A DNA stretch of 64,000 bases from Herbaspirillum sp. alder98 (GCF_020179755.1 NZ_JAIUCY010000008.1:1-64000), one strand, 5' to 3'. Shown: positions 37,042 through 46,307, counted from the first letter of the stretch. The notes: a model not told the origin generated them from the letters alone. Numbers and translations are program-made.

Positions 37042-37530
37042 CTATAGCGGCGCGCGATCGAAGAAGGCATCCGCGCGCCAGTGCTGGGGTTGCACGATGG
37101 CAAACATGCCGTTGCGGTTGGTGCGACGGGCCAGCTTGAGCACCGCACGGTCCTTGCTTACCAGCACATGGGCCTGGCATTGCAGCGCCAGTTCAAGAAA
37201 CTTCTGGTCGTCACGGTCGCTGCAGATCGGCAGGCCGAAGGTATTGACCTGCTGCACCGGCAGGCAATGCAGCAGGCGATCGAATTCATCGCAGATAGCC
37301 TGGCGGTCGGTGGCCAGCGCCGCCAGGTGCGGATAGTCGAGCACCGCCAGCCATTCGCTGCGGCAGTCGTCGCGCGTAAATGCCTGCACGCTGCCGTCGT
37401 TGAGCGCCTGCAGCAGCGCGTGCCAGCGCGGATCGCGAAAGACGAACAGGTCGAGGCAGACGTTGGTGTCGAGTACCAGGCGCTGGCGGGGGAGGGGCTG
37501 GGGTGCGGGACTTGCCTGGTTGTTGCTCAT
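37042..37530 (-). CDS. PIN-domain protein (COG1569 type, putative nuclease/toxin)
   Basis: 162 residues. PIN fold acidic residues are visible: D21 in LVLDTNVCLDLF (with N23 and D27), E in CRSEWLAVL and the acidic cluster CSDRDDQKFLELA, so the metal site seems intact. COG1569 proteins are often labelled toxin components. No classical antitoxin lies next to it; the gene 36 bp upstream encodes a small winged-helix-like protein. RNase activity is inferred from the family. Confidence 0.75.
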   Translation of the reverse strand: MSNNQASPAPQPLPRQRLVLDTNVCLDLFVFRDPRWHALLQALNDGSVQAFTRDDCRSEWLAVLDYPHLAALATDRQAICDEFDRLLHCLPVQQVNTFGLPICSDRDDQKFLELALQCQAHVLVSKDRAVLKLARRTNRNGMFAIVQPQHWRADAFFDRAPL

Positions 37531-37566
37531 CAGTTAATTGTTTAGTGCTTGAAGTGACCGGCGATA

Positions 37567-37851
37567 TCAGTTGTCGATGCCGCCATTGTTGGGGGGCAAT
37601 GTTTCATGTGACTGAAACAGGTCGCCGCCGTTTTCGAGCGCATCATACCCCTGATCCGTCAGGCGCCAGAAATTATGCATGTCGACCGCCACCAGGCGAC
37701 GGTCATTGAGCAGCCGCAGGTGATGCAGGATCTGTTCCGGCGCCTGCTTGCCGGCCAGCTCTCCTTGGATCTTCTCGACGTCGCCATAGGTGGTGCCGAA
37801 TAACGCCAGGGTCTTGAGAATGTCGCCCATCAGGGCCTTGTCCCGTTTCAT
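37567..37851 (-). CDS. Small winged-helix-like protein (resembles DUF2513)
   Basis: 94 residues starting MKRDKALMGDILKTL, which resembles the MKRD-x-DLI-x-KIL start of DUF2513 proteins; then a likely winged helix (QILHHLRLLNDRRLVAVDMHNFWRLTDQGYDALENG). It may bind DNA. The family match is by memory and moderate. It precedes the PIN gene on the same strand by 36 bp and diverges from yaaA. The frame is open far upstream, but the ATG at 37851 gives the recognisable start. Confidence 0.55.
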   Translation of the reverse strand: MKRDKALMGDILKTLALFGTTYGDVEKIQGELAGKQAPEQILHHLRLLNDRRLVAVDMHNFWRLTDQGYDALENGGDLFQSHETLPPNNGGIDN

Positions 37852-38053
37852 GGTCTGCCTCCTGCTTTGTGATGGTGTTGATAATGGTCCCGTATCGACT
37901 AACTGAATAGACCGCAAAGCAGGCGGCGAGTGCCAGCCATCTGATCCTGCCCTGGTTAACGGCAGGCAATGGCGCCGACTTGAGCCGCACGCAACGGCTG
38001 TGCTTTCTGTATCATTGCCGCCATCCTGTAGACCTGATGACCAAGATACTCCC

Positions 38054-38830
38054 ATGCTGATTGTTCTGTCTCCCGCCAAGTCGCTTGATTACGACAGCGC
38101 ACCCACTACCGACATCCACACCACACCCGGCTTCGTGCCACGCTCGGCCGAGCTGATCGAGATCCTCAAGAAGCTGTCGCCGGCCGAGATCGGCAGCCTG
38201 ATGAGCATCTCCGACCCGCTGGCGGTGCTCAATGCCGGGCGTTACGCGTCGTGGTCGCGCAAGTTCACGGCCAAGAATGCCAAGCAGGCGGTGCTGGCCT
38301 TCAATGGCGATGTCTACGAAGGGCTGGATGCGGCATCCTTGAATGCCCGGCAACTCGATTACGTGCAGGGCCACGTGCGCATCCTGTCGGGCCTGTACGG
38401 CATGCTGCGTCCGCTGGACCTGATGCAGCCTTACCGCCTGGAAATGGGGACCAAGCTGGCCAACGCGCATGGCCGCGACCTCTATGCGTTCTGGGGCGAT
38501 GAAGTCACGCAGGCGATCAACGTCGAACTGGCGCAGCAGAAGGCGCCGGTGCTGGTCAACCTGGCCTCGGAAGAATATTTCAAGGTAGTCCGGCCCAAGC
38601 TGCTCAAGGCGCAGGTGATCGCCCCGGTGTTCGAGGACTGGAAGGGCGGCAAGTACAAGATCATTTCGTTCTACGCCAAACGCGCGCGCGGCTTGATGGC
38701 CCGTTATGCGGCGCTCAACAACATCAACCAGCCCGAGAAGCTCAAGGGCTTCGATCTGGATGGCTATGCGTTTGCCGAAGATGCTTCCAACGAGCGCAGC
38801 TGGGTGTTTCGTCGACGGGTGGCGGACTAG
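38054..38830 (+). CDS. yaaA: Peroxide stress protein YaaA
   Basis: 258 residues with the start [13 protein letters not shown] and further YaaA/DUF328 motifs ([59 protein letters not shown]). In E. coli YaaA lowers free iron and binds DNA under peroxide stress. The length is normal. It is a single gene ending before a long bidirectional terminator. Confidence 0.93.
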   Translation: MLIVLSPAKSLDYDSAPTTDIHTTPGFVPRSAELIEILKKLSPAEIGSLMSISDPLAVLNAGRYASWSRKFTAKNAKQAVLAFNGDVYEGLDAASLNARQLDYVQGHVRILSGLYGMLRPLDLMQPYRLEMGTKLANAHGRDLYAFWGDEVTQAINVELAQQKAPVLVNLASEEYFKVVRPKLLKAQVIAPVFEDWKGGKYKIISFYAKRARGLMARYAALNNINQPEKLKGFDLDGYAFAEDASNERSWVFRRRVAD

Positions 38831-38857
38831 TCATTCTGGCGGACTCTGCAGTAACAG

Positions 38858-38941
38858 ACGCTGGGTCCTGACATGCGTCAGGACGACGGGGAGGGGTATT
38901 GCAGGTTTCCGTAGTCCTGGCGAAGGCCGGGACCGAGCGTC
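38858..38941. repeat. Diverged copy of the 9.6-10.1 kb hairpin repeat
   Basis: Two hairpin halves: ACGCTGGGTCCTGAC... at 38858-38890 and CCGTAGTCCTGGCGAAGG... at 38909-38941. They match the second and the first hairpin of the 113-bp unit, in the order seen at a unit junction. It lies between yaaA and its terminator. Confidence 0.65.
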
Positions 38942-38968
38942 TTCTTTCCGGAGCAGTCAATCGCCCAA

Positions 38969-39006
38969 CAAAAAACCCTCGCAATGTGAATTGCGAGGGT
39001 TTTTTG
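38969..39006. terminator. Bidirectional terminator between yaaA and bamD
   Basis: Perfect 17-bp stem 38969-38985 / 38990-39006 (core ACCCTCGCAAT / ATTGCGAGGGT) with A6/T6 at its base, so it has a T run on both strands. It serves both convergent genes. Confidence 0.93.
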
Positions 39007-39029
39007 TTAGTACCAGCGGTAACGGGTGC

Positions 39030-39839
39030 TTACCAGATCTTCCACCAGGGACCAGCCTTCTTCTTGGGGCCGCCGGTGTACCACGAGCTGTTCGGGTAGG
39101 TCGCCTTGATCACGCGCTCGGTGTCGTCACGCAGCTTGGTCTGGCCCAGTGCGTCGTAGGAGCGCATCAGGATGAACAGCGCTTCTTCATTGGCCGGCGA
39201 GTCAGGGTATTGCTTGATGGCAGCCTGGGAACGGTTGGCTGCCGATACGTAGGCGCCGCGGCGGAAGTAGTAGTTGGCCACGTGCACGTCGTACTGCGAC
39301 ATGGCGTTGACCAGGTACTTCATGCGCGCCACCGCATCAGGGGTGTACTTGCTTTCAGGAAAACGTTCTGCCAGCAGCTTGAACGAGTCGAACGCGTCGC
39401 GCATGGCCTTGGGGTCGCGCTCGGTGTTGTCCTGGTCGGTGAAGGTGTCGAAAATGCTGGTGCGATCGTTGAAGTTGATCAGGCCACGCAGGTAATACAT
39501 GTAGTCGACATTGGGATGGTTCGGGTGCAGCTTGATGAAGCGGTCAGCTGCCGCCAGGCCCTGCGCCTGGTCGTTCTGGCGGTAGTAGGCGTAGGCGATA
39601 TCCATTTGCGCCTGCTGGGCATAGGTGCCGAACGGATAACGCGATTCGAGCTTCTCGAAGTACTTGATTGCCTTGTCGTAGCCACCTGCGTTCAGTTCGT
39701 CCTTGGCTTCCGAGTATAATTTGCCCGCCGACCAGCCGACTGTCTCGTCCTTTTGCTCCGGCAGCAAGCCGCAAGCAGCAAGCGACAGGGCGAAGGCTAC
39801 GGTGATGAATTTAAATAAGATTTTTTGCATGTTTTGCAT
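39030..39839 (-). CDS. bamD: Outer membrane assembly lipoprotein BamD
   Basis: 269 residues. Lipoprotein signal with lipobox LAAC and acylated C23, then TPR repeats (KLYSEAKDELNAGGYDKAIKYFEKLESRYPFGTYAQQAQMDIAYAYY, NHPNVDYMYYLRGLINF). It is the essential helical component of the BAM complex that inserts beta-barrel proteins, acting on the periplasmic face of the outer membrane. A Met at residue 4 is an alternative start. Divergent from rluD, as is common. Confidence 0.95.
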   Translation of the reverse strand: MQNMQKILFKFITVAFALSLAACGLLPEQKDETVGWSAGKLYSEAKDELNAGGYDKAIKYFEKLESRYPFGTYAQQAQMDIAYAYYRQNDQAQGLAAADRFIKLHPNHPNVDYMYYLRGLINFNDRTSIFDTFTDQDNTERDPKAMRDAFDSFKLLAERFPESKYTPDAVARMKYLVNAMSQYDVHVANYYFRRGAYVSAANRSQAAIKQYPDSPANEEALFILMRSYDALGQTKLRDDTERVIKATYPNSSWYTGGPKKKAGPWWKIW

Positions 39840-39956
39840 GACTCAGTGTGCGTGTCTGATTGCGTGTCCGTAAAGGCGTGCCAGGTACGAGGCGCCTGTC
39901 TGAGCCGGCTGCAAAGGTTACCCAATCCAACCCGCCCAATCCGGCGATTATAGCTG

Positions 39957-41075
39957 ATGTCACGTAAGAAACCCCCTCAGATTACAAATGACGAGCAGCC
40001 TGTAAATCCAGGTTTGCCAACTCCCCTGGAAATCGACGAGGTCGATGAAGGCGACGAGGCGCTCGATGATGCCGCCTCGACGCTGGCCCCGATTTCGCTG
40101 CGGCTGACCGATGACGCCATCGGGCAGCGCCTGGACAAGGTGCTCTCGGGGCTGATCCCCGAGTTTTCCCGCAACCGCATCCAGCAATGGATCGAAGACG
40201 GCCATGTCACCGTCGATGGCGCCACCGCCAAGATCAAGACCACCATGCTGGGCGACGAGCAGATCGAGATCGCCCCCCAGGCCGCGCCGCAGGATCACCC
40301 GTACGAACCCGAGGCGATGGCGCTCGATATCCTGCACGAGGATAAATCGATCATCGTGCTCGACAAGCCGGCCGGGCTGGTGGTGCATCCGGCCGCCGGC
40401 AACTGGAGCGGCACGCTGCTCAATGGCCTGCTGCATCATTGCCCGGCGCTGGCTCAGGTGCCGCGCGCCGGTATCGTGCATCGGCTGGACAAGGAAACCA
40501 GCGGCCTGATGGTGGTCGCCAAGACTCTCGCGGCCCAGACCGACCTGGTGCGCCAGTTGCAGGCGCGCACCATGAAACGCCAGTATCTGGCGCTGGTGTG
40601 GGGCACGCCGCAGTTGAGCGGCACGGTCGATGCGCCGATGGCGCGTCATCCGCGCGACCGCATCAAGATGGCGGTCTCCGAAAGCATGTACGCCAAGACG
40701 GCGGTGACCCATTACCGCAAGCTGGCCACCGGGCTGATCGATCGCAAGCCGGTGAGTTTGCTGCACTGTCGCCTGGAGACGGGGCGCACGCACCAGATCC
40801 GTGTGCACCTGCAGTCGCTCGGCTTTCCGCTGGTGGGCGATGCGCTGTACGGCAAGCACCATCTGATTCCGGTGTTTCCGCGCCAGGCGCTGCAAGCGGC
40901 GCGGCTGGGCGTGGTGCATCCCGGTAGCGGCAAGTTCCGTCAATGGGCCGCGCCGCTGCCGCAGGATATCGTCGAACTGCTGCAACGGGCAGGCATCGAT
41001 CCGGCGCTGGCGGTGATTCCCGAAATGTCGGATGACCCGGACCCGGTCTCGGGTGACGTCGACGACGACTATTAA
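39957..41075 (+). CDS. rluD: Ribosomal large subunit pseudouridine synthase D
   Basis: 372 residues. An N-terminal S4 RNA-binding domain (RLDKVLSGLIPEFSRNRIQQWIEDGHVTVDG) precedes the RluA-family catalytic domain with D178 in AGIVHRLDKETSGLMVVAK. It modifies 23S rRNA helix 69 (U1911/1915/1917 in E. coli). The 45-residue acidic N-terminal extension (DEVDEGDEALDDAA) is longer than in E. coli. pgeF follows 12 bp later, a conserved pairing. Confidence 0.93.
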   Translation: MSRKKPPQITNDEQPVNPGLPTPLEIDEVDEGDEALDDAASTLAPISLRLTDDAIGQRLDKVLSGLIPEFSRNRIQQWIEDGHVTVDGATAKIKTTMLGDEQIEIAPQAAPQDHPYEPEAMALDILHEDKSIIVLDKPAGLVVHPAAGNWSGTLLNGLLHHCPALAQVPRAGIVHRLDKETSGLMVVAKTLAAQTDLVRQLQARTMKRQYLALVWGTPQLSGTVDAPMARHPRDRIKMAVSESMYAKTAVTHYRKLATGLIDRKPVSLLHCRLETGRTHQIRVHLQSLGFPLVGDALYGKHHLIPVFPRQALQAARLGVVHPGSGKFRQWAAPLPQDIVELLQRAGIDPALAVIPEMSDDPDPVSGDVDDDY

Positions 41076-41087
41076 TTAAGGAACCGC

Positions 41088-41831
41088 ATGCAGCTGCTGA
41101 TGCCCGACTGGCCCGCGCCGCCCAATGTGGGCGCGTTCGCCACCATGCGCGCCGGCGGTTTCAGCCTGGCGCCGTATGACGATGGCGCCGGTGGTGCGGG
41201 CCTCAACCTGGGCAATCATGTCGGCGACGACCCGCTGCTGGTGGCGGCCAATCGGTCGCTTCTGGCGCGCCTGCTGCCGCAGGAACCGGCCTGGTTGACG
41301 CAGGTGCATGGCACCACCGTATGCGATGCGGCCACCGTGGCGGCTGGCGCCGAAGGGGATGGTTGCGTCAGTGACCAGCCCGGTGCGGTGTGCGTGATGA
41401 TGACCGCCGACTGCCTGCCGGTGCTGTTGTGCGATCAGGCCGGCAGCGTGGTGGGGGCGGCGCATGCCGGTTGGCGCGGACTGGCCGCAGGCGTGCTTGA
41501 GCAGACAGTGGCCTCCATGCGCGCGCGCGGCGCCGGGCGCATCATGGCCTGGCTGGGGCCGGCCATCGGCGCCCGCCAGTTCGAGGTCGGGGCCGAGGTG
41601 CGGGATACCTTCGCGCAGCATGATCCGGCGGCGTTGCAGGCGTTCACGGCGCGTGAGCAATCGGGCAAGTTCCTGGCCGATATCTACCACCTGGGGCGGT
41701 TGCGGCTGCGCAGCGCCGGCGTGGACGACATCAGCGGCGGCGGCCTGTGCACGGTCAGCGATGAACGCTTCTATTCCTATCGACGCGACAAGACCACGGG
41801 GCGCATTGCCTCGCTGATCTGGCTCAAGTAG
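41088..41831 (+). CDS. pgeF: Peptidoglycan editing factor PgeF (YfiH, laccase-domain protein)
   Basis: 247 residues. Family marks: LNLGNHVGDDP, WLTQVHGTTV, CVMMTADCLPVLL, GAAHAGWRGLAAGVLE and WLGPAIG, carrying the conserved His-Cys-His metal residues. PgeF removes wrongly incorporated amino acids from peptidoglycan precursors; older annotations call it multicopper oxidase or laccase. It is coupled to rluD and ends 10 bp from a convergent LysR gene. Confidence 0.93.
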   Translation: MQLLMPDWPAPPNVGAFATMRAGGFSLAPYDDGAGGAGLNLGNHVGDDPLLVAANRSLLARLLPQEPAWLTQVHGTTVCDAATVAAGAEGDGCVSDQPGAVCVMMTADCLPVLLCDQAGSVVGAAHAGWRGLAAGVLEQTVASMRARGAGRIMAWLGPAIGARQFEVGAEVRDTFAQHDPAALQAFTAREQSGKFLADIYHLGRLRLRSAGVDDISGGGLCTVSDERFYSYRRDKTTGRIASLIWLK

Positions 41832-41841
41832 CCATCAGCAT

Positions 41842-42753
41842 TCAGCGGTCCGCGTCCTTCTCCTTGAAGTCGAGCAACACCTGTATCAGTGCCCGCGTAT
41901 GACTGGGCAAGCCCTCCAGCGTGCGTACGCACACCTGCAGTTGTCGCCGGGCCCATGGGTCGGCCAGCGGCACCATCCTGATCTGTAACTGGCTGGCGGC
42001 TGTCCTGGCGGCCGTCTCGGGGATGACGGCCACGCCCACGCGTTGTTCGACCATGCGGCAGATGCCGTCGAAACTGCGCAGCCGCACCCGGTATTGCAGC
42101 GGCCGTCCGGCACGGGTGGCGTGGCCGCCCAGGTGCTGTTGCAGGGCGCTGTCGCCGGACAGGCCGACGAAGTCCTGGTCCAGCAATTCGCTAAATGAAA
42201 GCGATTTGCGGCGCGCCAGCGGATGGCGCGTCGGCAGCACCGCGACCAGGTGATCCGGGCGGAAGGTGAAGGTCTGCAACGGCCCGCTATCGGTGGAGTC
42301 GACGATGATGCCGACATCGGCCGCGCCTTCCGTGACCGCCTGCACGACTTCATAACTGAGTTTTTCCTCGAGTTCGATGTCGGTATGGGGGTGCGCGCTC
42401 AGGAAGGCGGCCAATGCCTGCGGCAGGAATTCGGTCATGGCCGAGGTATTGCACAGCAGGCGGATGCGGCCCTTGAGGCCGTGCGCGTATTGCCCCAGTT
42501 CGTCGCGCAAGCGGTCCATCTGCTGGCCCATCATGCGCGCGTGATGCGCCAGCGCACGGCCGGCGTCGGTGGTGCACACGCCGCGCCGGTTGCGTTCCAG
42601 CAAGGCCGTCCCCAGGGCATCTTCCATATTGCGTATCCGCTGGCTGGCCGAGGCCAGCGCCATGTGTGCGCGCGCCGCGCCGGCGGTGATGCTGCCGCTT
42701 TCAACGATATGCAGGAAGAGTCGCAGGTCGGACAGGTCGAAACGGTAGCTCAT
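41842..42753 (-). CDS. LysR-type regulator, divergent from a TauE/SafE transporter
   Basis: 303 residues. DNA-binding helix region FDLSDLRLFLHIVESGSITAGAARAHMALASASQRIRNMEDALGTALLERNRRG, then a LysR substrate-binding domain. Its closest pattern is the group of LysR proteins next to TauE/SafE exporters. The 148 bp between the two genes should hold the operator; I saw no perfect palindrome there. The frame stays open upstream, but the ATG at 42753 gives a normal LysR N-terminus. Confidence 0.85.
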   Translation of the reverse strand: MSYRFDLSDLRLFLHIVESGSITAGAARAHMALASASQRIRNMEDALGTALLERNRRGVCTTDAGRALAHHARMMGQQMDRLRDELGQYAHGLKGRIRLLCNTSAMTEFLPQALAAFLSAHPHTDIELEEKLSYEVVQAVTEGAADVGIIVDSTDSGPLQTFTFRPDHLVAVLPTRHPLARRKSLSFSELLDQDFVGLSGDSALQQHLGGHATRAGRPLQYRVRLRSFDGICRMVEQRVGVAVIPETAARTAASQLQIRMVPLADPWARRQLQVCVRTLEGLPSHTRALIQVLLDFKEKDADR

Positions 42754-42901
42754 GGCATTCCTCGGGACGGGCGAATCAGGCTTCGGAAAACCCGAAGGCT
42801 GGCTAAGTGTATTCCACATTTTCAGGTTCCGGCCGCGCTGGCAGACTGCTGCCATTGCGGTGGTAAATGGGTAAACGGGTAACCAGGGCAGGGTGGTCAG
42901 G

Positions 42902-43675
42902 ATGCAGGCAATACTTTCCTTCATGGGCATGAGCAGTGCCGAGCTGGCGCTCAGCCTGGCGGTATTTCTGCTGGCCGGCTTCGTCAAGGGCGTCATCGGC
43001 CTGGGTTTGCCGACGGTGGCGGTGGGCTTGCTGAGCCTGGTGATGTCGCCGGTGCAGGCAGCGGCCCTGTTGATCGTGCCGTCGATGGTGACCAACGTCT
43101 GGCAGTTGCTGGCCGGTGGCGCCTTCATGGCGCTGGCGCGACGCCTGTGGAGCATGCTCGCCGGCATCGTGCTGGGCACGCTGGTGGGACATGGCTGGAT
43201 GTCGGTCGATGGCGGGCAGCGCGCCAGCATGGCACTGGGTGCGGCGCTGGTGTTGTATGCGCTGGCCGGCCTGGCTTCGTTCAAATGGTCGGTCACGCCC
43301 GGCCAGGAGCGCTGGTGCTCGCCGCTGGCCGGCATGCTGACCGGGCTGATCACCGCCGCCACCGGCGTATTCGTGATACCGGCCGTGCCTTATCTGCAGG
43401 CGCTCGACCTGGAGCGTGAACAAATGATCCAGGCGTTGGGATTGTCGTTCACCGTCTCGACCCTGGCGCTGGCGCTCAACCTGGGGCAGGCGGGCCTGCT
43501 GGGGTCGGGCGTGGCCGGTGCTTCGCTGGTGGTGCTGTTGCCGGCGCTGCTGGGGATGAGCATCGGCGGCTGGCTGCGCGGGCGCGTGCCGGCGCCGGTA
43601 TTTCGCCGTTGCTTCTTTATCGGGCTGATGCTGCTGGGGGCGCATCTGGTGGTGCAGGGAGTGTGGCGAGCATGA
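42902..43675 (+). CDS. TauE/SafE family membrane exporter
   Basis: 257 residues with about eight hydrophobic segments; family motifs FLLAGFVKGVIGLGLPTVAVGLL in the first half and GMLTGLITAATGVFVIPAVPYLQAL in the second. The family exports sulfite, sulfoacetate or other organic anions. The substrate is unknown. A GTG nine bases upstream (42893) is an alternative start. Its stop overlaps the start of a small gene by ATGA. Regulation by the divergent LysR protein is likely. Confidence 0.82.
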   Translation: MQAILSFMGMSSAELALSLAVFLLAGFVKGVIGLGLPTVAVGLLSLVMSPVQAAALLIVPSMVTNVWQLLAGGAFMALARRLWSMLAGIVLGTLVGHGWMSVDGGQRASMALGAALVLYALAGLASFKWSVTPGQERWCSPLAGMLTGLITAATGVFVIPAVPYLQALDLEREQMIQALGLSFTVSTLALALNLGQAGLLGSGVAGASLVVLLPALLGMSIGGWLRGRVPAPVFRRCFFIGLMLLGAHLVVQGVWRA

Positions 43676-43944
43676 GCCGGCGCCAGCGTCGCAGTTGGAA
43701 CATCGACGGACCCCGTCTGCTGCCACGCAACGAGGTCCATGTGTATGCCTACGAGCAGGGATGCATGATCGCCATGCTCGATGGCGAGTTACGTGAAAAT
43801 CACGTTGCAGTCACCATGCTCTACGTCTCGCCGCCATGGCGCGGCAGCCTGGTGCTGCGTGACATGCTCGCAGCATTGAAGTTGCGCTATCGACATGTTG
43901 TGGTGGCGCGGCGGGACGCGAGCGGCGTGTCGTCCGGGGCATGA
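43672..43944 (+). CDS. Hypothetical 90-residue protein coupled to the TauE/SafE gene
   Basis: Not recognised. It starts MSRRQRRSWNIDGPRLLPRNEVHVYAYEQG and has no signal peptide or membrane segment; a patch LYVSPPWRGSLVLRDMLAALKLRYRHVVVARR is Arg-rich. The ATGA overlap with the upstream stop argues for real, coupled translation. The tail shows high-GC codon use like its neighbours. Chance is not excluded. Confidence 0.5.
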   Translation: MSRRQRRSWNIDGPRLLPRNEVHVYAYEQGCMIAMLDGELRENHVAVTMLYVSPPWRGSLVLRDMLAALKLRYRHVVVARRDASGVSSGA

Positions 43945-43982
43945 TGCAATGCGCAACCGGAGCGCGGCAATGGGCGCTTGCA

Positions 43983-44300
43983 TCAGTGCTCGGGGGGCTT
44001 GGTGCGATGCGCGTGCACCATCGTGGATGAGTCGCCGGTTCTAACTTCTTCGATTGTTTTCTCGACATTCGACTCGCATTTGTCTTCGGTTGCCTGCGCC
44101 GGTTTCTCCTTGGGCGCGGCCTTCATCTTCTCAATCCGTTGTCGATTCCGCTTGCGTTGCGGTGTACCCATCAGGTATAAAACGATGGTCAAGGGAAATA
44201 CACCGTACAGCAGGAAGGTAGCCACACCGGCGACCGCCGATTGTTCAGTGATCGACATCATGAAGACGACGTAGAGCCATGCGATTGCAACGATATACAT
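43983..44300 (-). CDS. Hypothetical small membrane protein divergent from phaC
   Basis: 105 residues: one or two N-terminal hydrophobic segments (about 3-22 MYIVAIAWLYVVFMMSI and 25-45 VAGVATFLLYGVFPLTIVLYLMG), then a basic stretch TPQRKRNRQRIEKMKAAPKEKP and a charged, disordered tail. The basic residues after the second segment fit a cytoplasmic tail. Not recognised beyond that. The start at 44300 lies 56 bp from phaC on the opposite strand. Function unknown. Confidence 0.6.
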   Translation of the reverse strand: MYIVAIAWLYVVFMMSITEQSAVAGVATFLLYGVFPLTIVLYLMGTPQRKRNRQRIEKMKAAPKEKPAQATEDKCESNVEKTIEEVRTGDSSTMVHAHRTKPPEH

Positions 44301-44356
44301 GGTGAAGATGGCGTCGAGACAAATCGTAAAGATACGCGAAAAGTGCAGATCCGAGC

Positions 44357-46162
44357 ATGAAAAAGCAGAATCCGCAGCAAGCCTCCTCCGACGTCCCTGC
44401 ATGGTTGACCCAGATGGCCGATCCGAAGTACTGGACCTCCCTGCAATCTCAATTTCAATCGCAGTTTCAGCCGAAGAGCGCCGCCCAGGCACCCCAGCAA
44501 GCGTGGCCCAATTTTGCGGCCGGCGCGCCGCTGGATGGCGCTGCGCTGGCGCGGCAACTGGCCGAGCACGGCGCCAGTATCGAGCCCACTGAGCTGATGG
44601 CGCTGCAACAGGACTACGCCCGGCAATTCGGCGCGCTGTGGCAAGACATCATCGCCGCGCGCACGCCTGCCATCACCGATCGCCGGCTGTCGAGCCCGGC
44701 CTGGCAGGAAAACCCCTACTTCGCGTTCCAGGCCGGCGCCTATCAGCTCAACGCCAAGTTCCTGCTGGCCTTGGCCGATGCCGTCAAAGGCACGGAAAAG
44801 GTGCGTCATCGGGTGCGTTTTGCGGTGCAGCAAATGATCGACGCGATGTCGCCGGCGAACTTCCTCGCGACCAACCCGGTGGCGCAGCAGAAGATCATCG
44901 AGACCCGCGGCGAAAGCCTGACCAAAGGCATTGCACAGTTGCTGGCCGACTTGCAGAAGGGGCATGTGTCGCAAACCGACGAGACTGCCTTCGAAGTCGG
45001 GCGCGATGTCGGCGCCAGTGCCGGTGCGGTGATCTTCGAAAACGAACTGTTCCAGCTGATCCAGTATCAGCCGCTGACCAAGACCGTGCATGCGGTGCCG
45101 CTGCTGATCGTACCGCCCTGCATCAACAAGTTCTACATCCTCGACCTGCAGCCGCACAATTCGCTGGTGCGCTATACGGTGGAGCAGGGCCATACGGTGT
45201 TCCTGGTGTCGTGGCGCAATGCGGACGCCTCGATGGAGGCGACGACCTGGGATCAATACGTCGACGACGCCGTGGTCAAGGCGATCCACGTGGTGCAGGA
45301 AGTGAGTAAGCAGGCGCAGATCAACGCCCTCGGTTTTTGCGTGGGCGGCACCATCCTGTCGTGCGCCCTGGCCTTGCTGGCCGCACGCGGCGAAAAGCCG
45401 GTCGCCAGCCTGACCTTGTTGACCACGTTCCTCGATTTCGTCGATACCGGCGCCATCGATGTCTATATCGACGACATGCAACTGGCCATGCGCGAGCGGA
45501 TGATCGGCAAGCGCGGCCTGATGGCCGGGCGTGATTTCTCGAGCGCCTTCTCCAGCCTGCGTCCGAATGACCTGCTGTGGAATTACGTCGAATCGAACTA
45601 CCTCAAGGGCGAGCCGCCGACCGCCTTCGACCTGCTGTACTGGAACGCCGACAGCACCAACCTGCCGGGGCCGATGTTCTGCTATTACCTGCGTCATATG
45701 TATCTGGAGAACGCGCTCAAGGAACCGGGCCGGCTGACGGTGGCGGGCGAAAAGATCGACCTGCGACGCATCGCCGCGCCGGCGTTCATCTACGCGTCAC
45801 GCGATGATCACATCGTGCCCTGGAAGTCGGCCTATGCCTCGACGGCGCTGATCAATGCCGGCAAGCCGGCCAACAATCGCTTCGTGCTGGGTGCGTCGGG
45901 CCACATTGCGGGCGTGATCAATCCGGCCTCCAAGAACAAGCGCAATTACTGGATCAACGACAAGCCCGCCGCCGATGCCGACGCCTGGATGGCAGGCGCC
46001 AGCGAGCATCCCGGCAGCTGGTGGGGCGAGTGGGCCGGGTTCCTGGCCGGGCATGCAGGACGCAAGGTGGCCGCGCCCAAGCAGCCGGGCTCGCCCAAGT
46101 ACCGTGCGATCGAGCCGGCGCCGGGTCGTTATGTCAAGGTCAAGGCCGAACAGGTGGCGTGA
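44357..46162 (+). CDS. phaC: Class I poly(3-hydroxyalkanoate) synthase
   Basis: 601 residues, normal for class I. It polymerises (R)-3-hydroxyacyl-CoA into PHA at granule surfaces. The lipase-like box GFCVGGT carries the active Cys C328; D484 (SRDDHIVPW) and H516 (GASGHIAG) complete the triad at the same spacing as in Cupriavidus necator. N-terminal 190 residues form the dimerisation/activation region. Followed 145 bp later by phaB; no phaA (beta-ketothiolase) lies here. Confidence 0.96.
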   Translation: MKKQNPQQASSDVPAWLTQMADPKYWTSLQSQFQSQFQPKSAAQAPQQAWPNFAAGAPLDGAALARQLAEHGASIEPTELMALQQDYARQFGALWQDIIAARTPAITDRRLSSPAWQENPYFAFQAGAYQLNAKFLLALADAVKGTEKVRHRVRFAVQQMIDAMSPANFLATNPVAQQKIIETRGESLTKGIAQLLADLQKGHVSQTDETAFEVGRDVGASAGAVIFENELFQLIQYQPLTKTVHAVPLLIVPPCINKFYILDLQPHNSLVRYTVEQGHTVFLVSWRNADASMEATTWDQYVDDAVVKAIHVVQEVSKQAQINALGFCVGGTILSCALALLAARGEKPVASLTLLTTFLDFVDTGAIDVYIDDMQLAMRERMIGKRGLMAGRDFSSAFSSLRPNDLLWNYVESNYLKGEPPTAFDLLYWNADSTNLPGPMFCYYLRHMYLENALKEPGRLTVAGEKIDLRRIAAPAFIYASRDDHIVPWKSAYASTALINAGKPANNRFVLGASGHIAGVINPASKNKRNYWINDKPAADADAWMAGASEHPGSWWGEWAGFLAGHAGRKVAAPKQPGSPKYRAIEPAPGRYVKVKAEQVA

Positions 46163-46307
46163 CTGCGCCGGTGTCGGTCCCAGCCGGTCGCAGAAGCCGG
46201 CGTGAATGAAGGGTGTTGCAAGTGCTCAAGGATAAAAGGGGCGGTGCGAGACAAGGCTGCATGACGAAGTACTCCAATATATTCAATCCACACTAGGAGG
46301 CAGGACA

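Noticed and set aside
37042..37851. Mobile or recently acquired toxin-antitoxin island
   Set aside because: No repeats, integrase or compositional change flank the pair; neighbours are ordinary core genes.
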